DNA of 6,339 nt, taken from the NCBI GenBank assembly GCA_026421135.1, contig JAPKCR010000150.1, positions 1 through 6,339 of the forward strand, given 5' to 3'. The stretch comes from Sulfitobacter sp. Its GTDB lineage: Bacteria; Pseudomonadota; Alphaproteobacteria; Rhodobacterales; Rhodobacteraceae. This document shows, in pieces, positions 5,089 to 6,339 of this stretch. A model generated the notes under the pieces. That model made no database searches. It had not been told where the DNA came from and saw only the letters and a list, made by a program, of their open reading frames with translations. How positions within the stretch are numbered: position 1 is the stretch's first letter; each line of letters starts with the position of its first letter. Position numbers and translations under genes: made by a program.

Positions 5089-6339
5089 TCACTCGTTCAG
5101 CCTGCCTAGGCGGGCCGTTACTGAAAGCCCGTGGGCCTCAAGGCTTTCGGAGCGGGCGAGCCGTTCCGCAGATGGTCCGATCGCACGCAAGGCTTGCGGG
5201 GTCATGCGGGCAAGCGTGGTTCGCTTCATGAAATCTAGCACGGACAGTCCCGAGGAGAACCGAGCCGAGCGCGCAGTTGGCAGAACGTGATTTGGCCCGC
5301 CGATATAGTCGCCAATTGCCTCTGGCGTCCATTGGCCCAGAAAAATTGCCCCGGCATGGGTGATTTGCGCGCTCAACGCGTCCACATCCGCAACGCATAA
5401 CTCAAGGTGTTCAGGTGCGATACGGTTGCTGAGCCTTGCGGCAACGGCAACATCGGGTACCGTGATGATCGCGCCATTGTCACGCCAGCTTGCCCCGGCG
5501 ATCTTGCGTCGCTCAAGCGTGTCGAGACGCTTTTCAACGGCTGCTGCGACGGCTTTGCCAAAATCCGCATCGGTCGTGATCAAGATAGACTGCGCACTTT
5601 CGTCATGTTCGGCCTGCGACAGCAGATCAAGCGCGATCCAGTCAGGATCATTGTCGGCGTCGGCAATCACCAATATCTCGGACGGGCCAGCGATCATGTC
5701 GATGCCAACCTTGCCAAACACGCGGCGCTTTGCAGCAGCCACATAGGCATTGCCCGGTCCGGTAATCTTGTCGACTGGTGGAATAGTGTCGGTGCCATAG
5801 GCCAACGCCGCAACAGCCTGCGCACCGCCAATGCGGTAGATTTCATCGACACCGGCAATGCGGGCAGCGAGCAAAACCAGCGGATTTAGAATACCGTCAG
5901 GTGTCGGCACGACCATCGCGAGGCGCTCCACGCCAGCGACCTTGGCCGGGATCGCGTTCATCAGCACGGATGACGGATAGCTGGCAAGCCCACCGGGCAC
6001 ATAAAGACCCGCAGCCGAAACGGCGGTCCAGCGCCAGCCCAAGGTCGCGCCGACCCCATCCGTCCATTCAGCGTCTTCTGGCAATTGGCGGGCGTGGTAA
6101 TCGCGAATTCGGGTGGCTGCCAGTTCCAATGCGGCGCGATCTTCCGTTGATACTTGCGCTACGGCGGTGTCGACTTCGGCAGCCGTGATACGTAGCGTTT
6201 CAGCGGTAAGGGCGATGCGGTCAAACTGTTGGGTCAGCGCGATTACCGCTGCATCCCCGCGTTCGCGGACCTGCGCAATGATGTCTGCGACGGTGTCGTC
6301 TACGTCCGTGCTTTCCTCGCGCTTGGCCGACAGCAGGGC
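5089..6339 (-). CDS. hisD: Histidinol dehydrogenase, partial (N-terminus beyond the window)
   Basis: HisD oxidises L-histidinol to L-histidine in two NAD-dependent steps, the end of histidine biosynthesis, in the cytoplasm as a zinc-dependent homodimer. The window holds 416 residues plus the stop and is open to the right edge; the usual length of about 430-436 implies roughly 20 missing N-terminal residues. Visible motifs include GGAQAVAALAYGT, the GPGN segment, the IAGPSE loop and LSQAEHDE, which contributes the zinc-binding Gln and His. Also visible are RIAPEHLEL with the catalytic Glu-His pair (codons 5407-5412), GDYIGGPNH with a zinc-binding Asp, and a C-terminal EAHGLSV with the last zinc His. 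All key residues are present, so the enzyme should be active. A shorter start at a TTG near 6129 would delete conserved N-terminal sequence and is rejected. It is the upstream gene of the hisD, UPF0262, phosphatase run. Confidence 0.97.
   Translation of the reverse strand, partial: ALLSAKREESTDVDDTVADIIAQVRERGDAAVIALTQQFDRIALTAETLRITAAEVDTAVAQVSTEDRAALELAATRIRDYHARQLPEDAEWTDGVGATLGWRWTAVSAAGLYVPGGLASYPSSVLMNAIPAKVAGVERLAMVVPTPDGILNPLVLLAARIAGVDEIYRIGGAQAVAALAYGTDTIPPVDKITGPGNAYVAAAKRRVFGKVGIDMIAGPSEILVIADADNDPDWIALDLLSQAEHDESAQSILITTDADFGKAVAAAVEKRLDTLERRKIAGASWRDNGAIITVPDVAVAARLSNRIAPEHLELCVADVDALSAQITHAGAIFLGQWTPEAIGDYIGGPNHVLPTARSARFSSGLSVLDFMKRTTLARMTPQALRAIGPSAERLARSESLEAHGLSVTARLGRLNE

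Noticed and set aside
5407..5889. 160-codon plus-strand frame opposite hisD
   Set aside because: The minus strand encodes conserved HisD motifs throughout, so this is a shadow frame.

Overview
The window looks like a chromosomal segment from a marine-type alphaproteobacterium, most likely Rhodobacterales (Roseobacter group). The basis is protein style: a moderately GC-rich housekeeping set, HisD followed by a UPF0262 protein and an ArsC-like low-molecular-weight phosphatase, and a short Rhodobacterales-type Cys-containing lipoprotein. The assignment rests on recognised families and remembered gene order, not on a search.

Layout from left to right. Bases 1-298 are largely gene-free. They hold a hairpin-plus-T-run that could end lepA transcription, and possibly the first 14 codons of a leftward gene whose protein would begin with a CPLC zinc-ribbon-like motif. 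lepA (299-2098, minus) is complete and encodes the ribosome-associated GTPase EF4. A 355-base divergent intergenic region (2099-2453) contains a perfect 17-bp palindrome. Next, on the plus strand, is an outer-membrane porin gene (2454-3551). It is interrupted at codon 88 by an in-frame TAG, yet otherwise reads intact through to a C-terminal phenylalanine, and it is followed by a strong hairpin. A small lipoprotein gene (3693-4052, plus) comes next and converges on a leftward cluster: low-molecular-weight phosphatase (4070-4534), UPF0262 (4535-5014) and hisD (5089 to beyond the right edge). The last three read as an operon transcribed hisD, UPF0262, phosphatase; the UPF0262 stop codon directly abuts the phosphatase ATG.

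Functionally the window joins translation (LepA), outer-membrane permeability (porin), an envelope lipoprotein of unknown role, and the end of histidine biosynthesis (HisD) with two co-transcribed genes. I see no tRNA, rRNA, CRISPR array, insertion sequence or phage gene. I found no convincing undescribed multi-gene system. The observation most worth a second look is the single amber codon in an otherwise intact porin.
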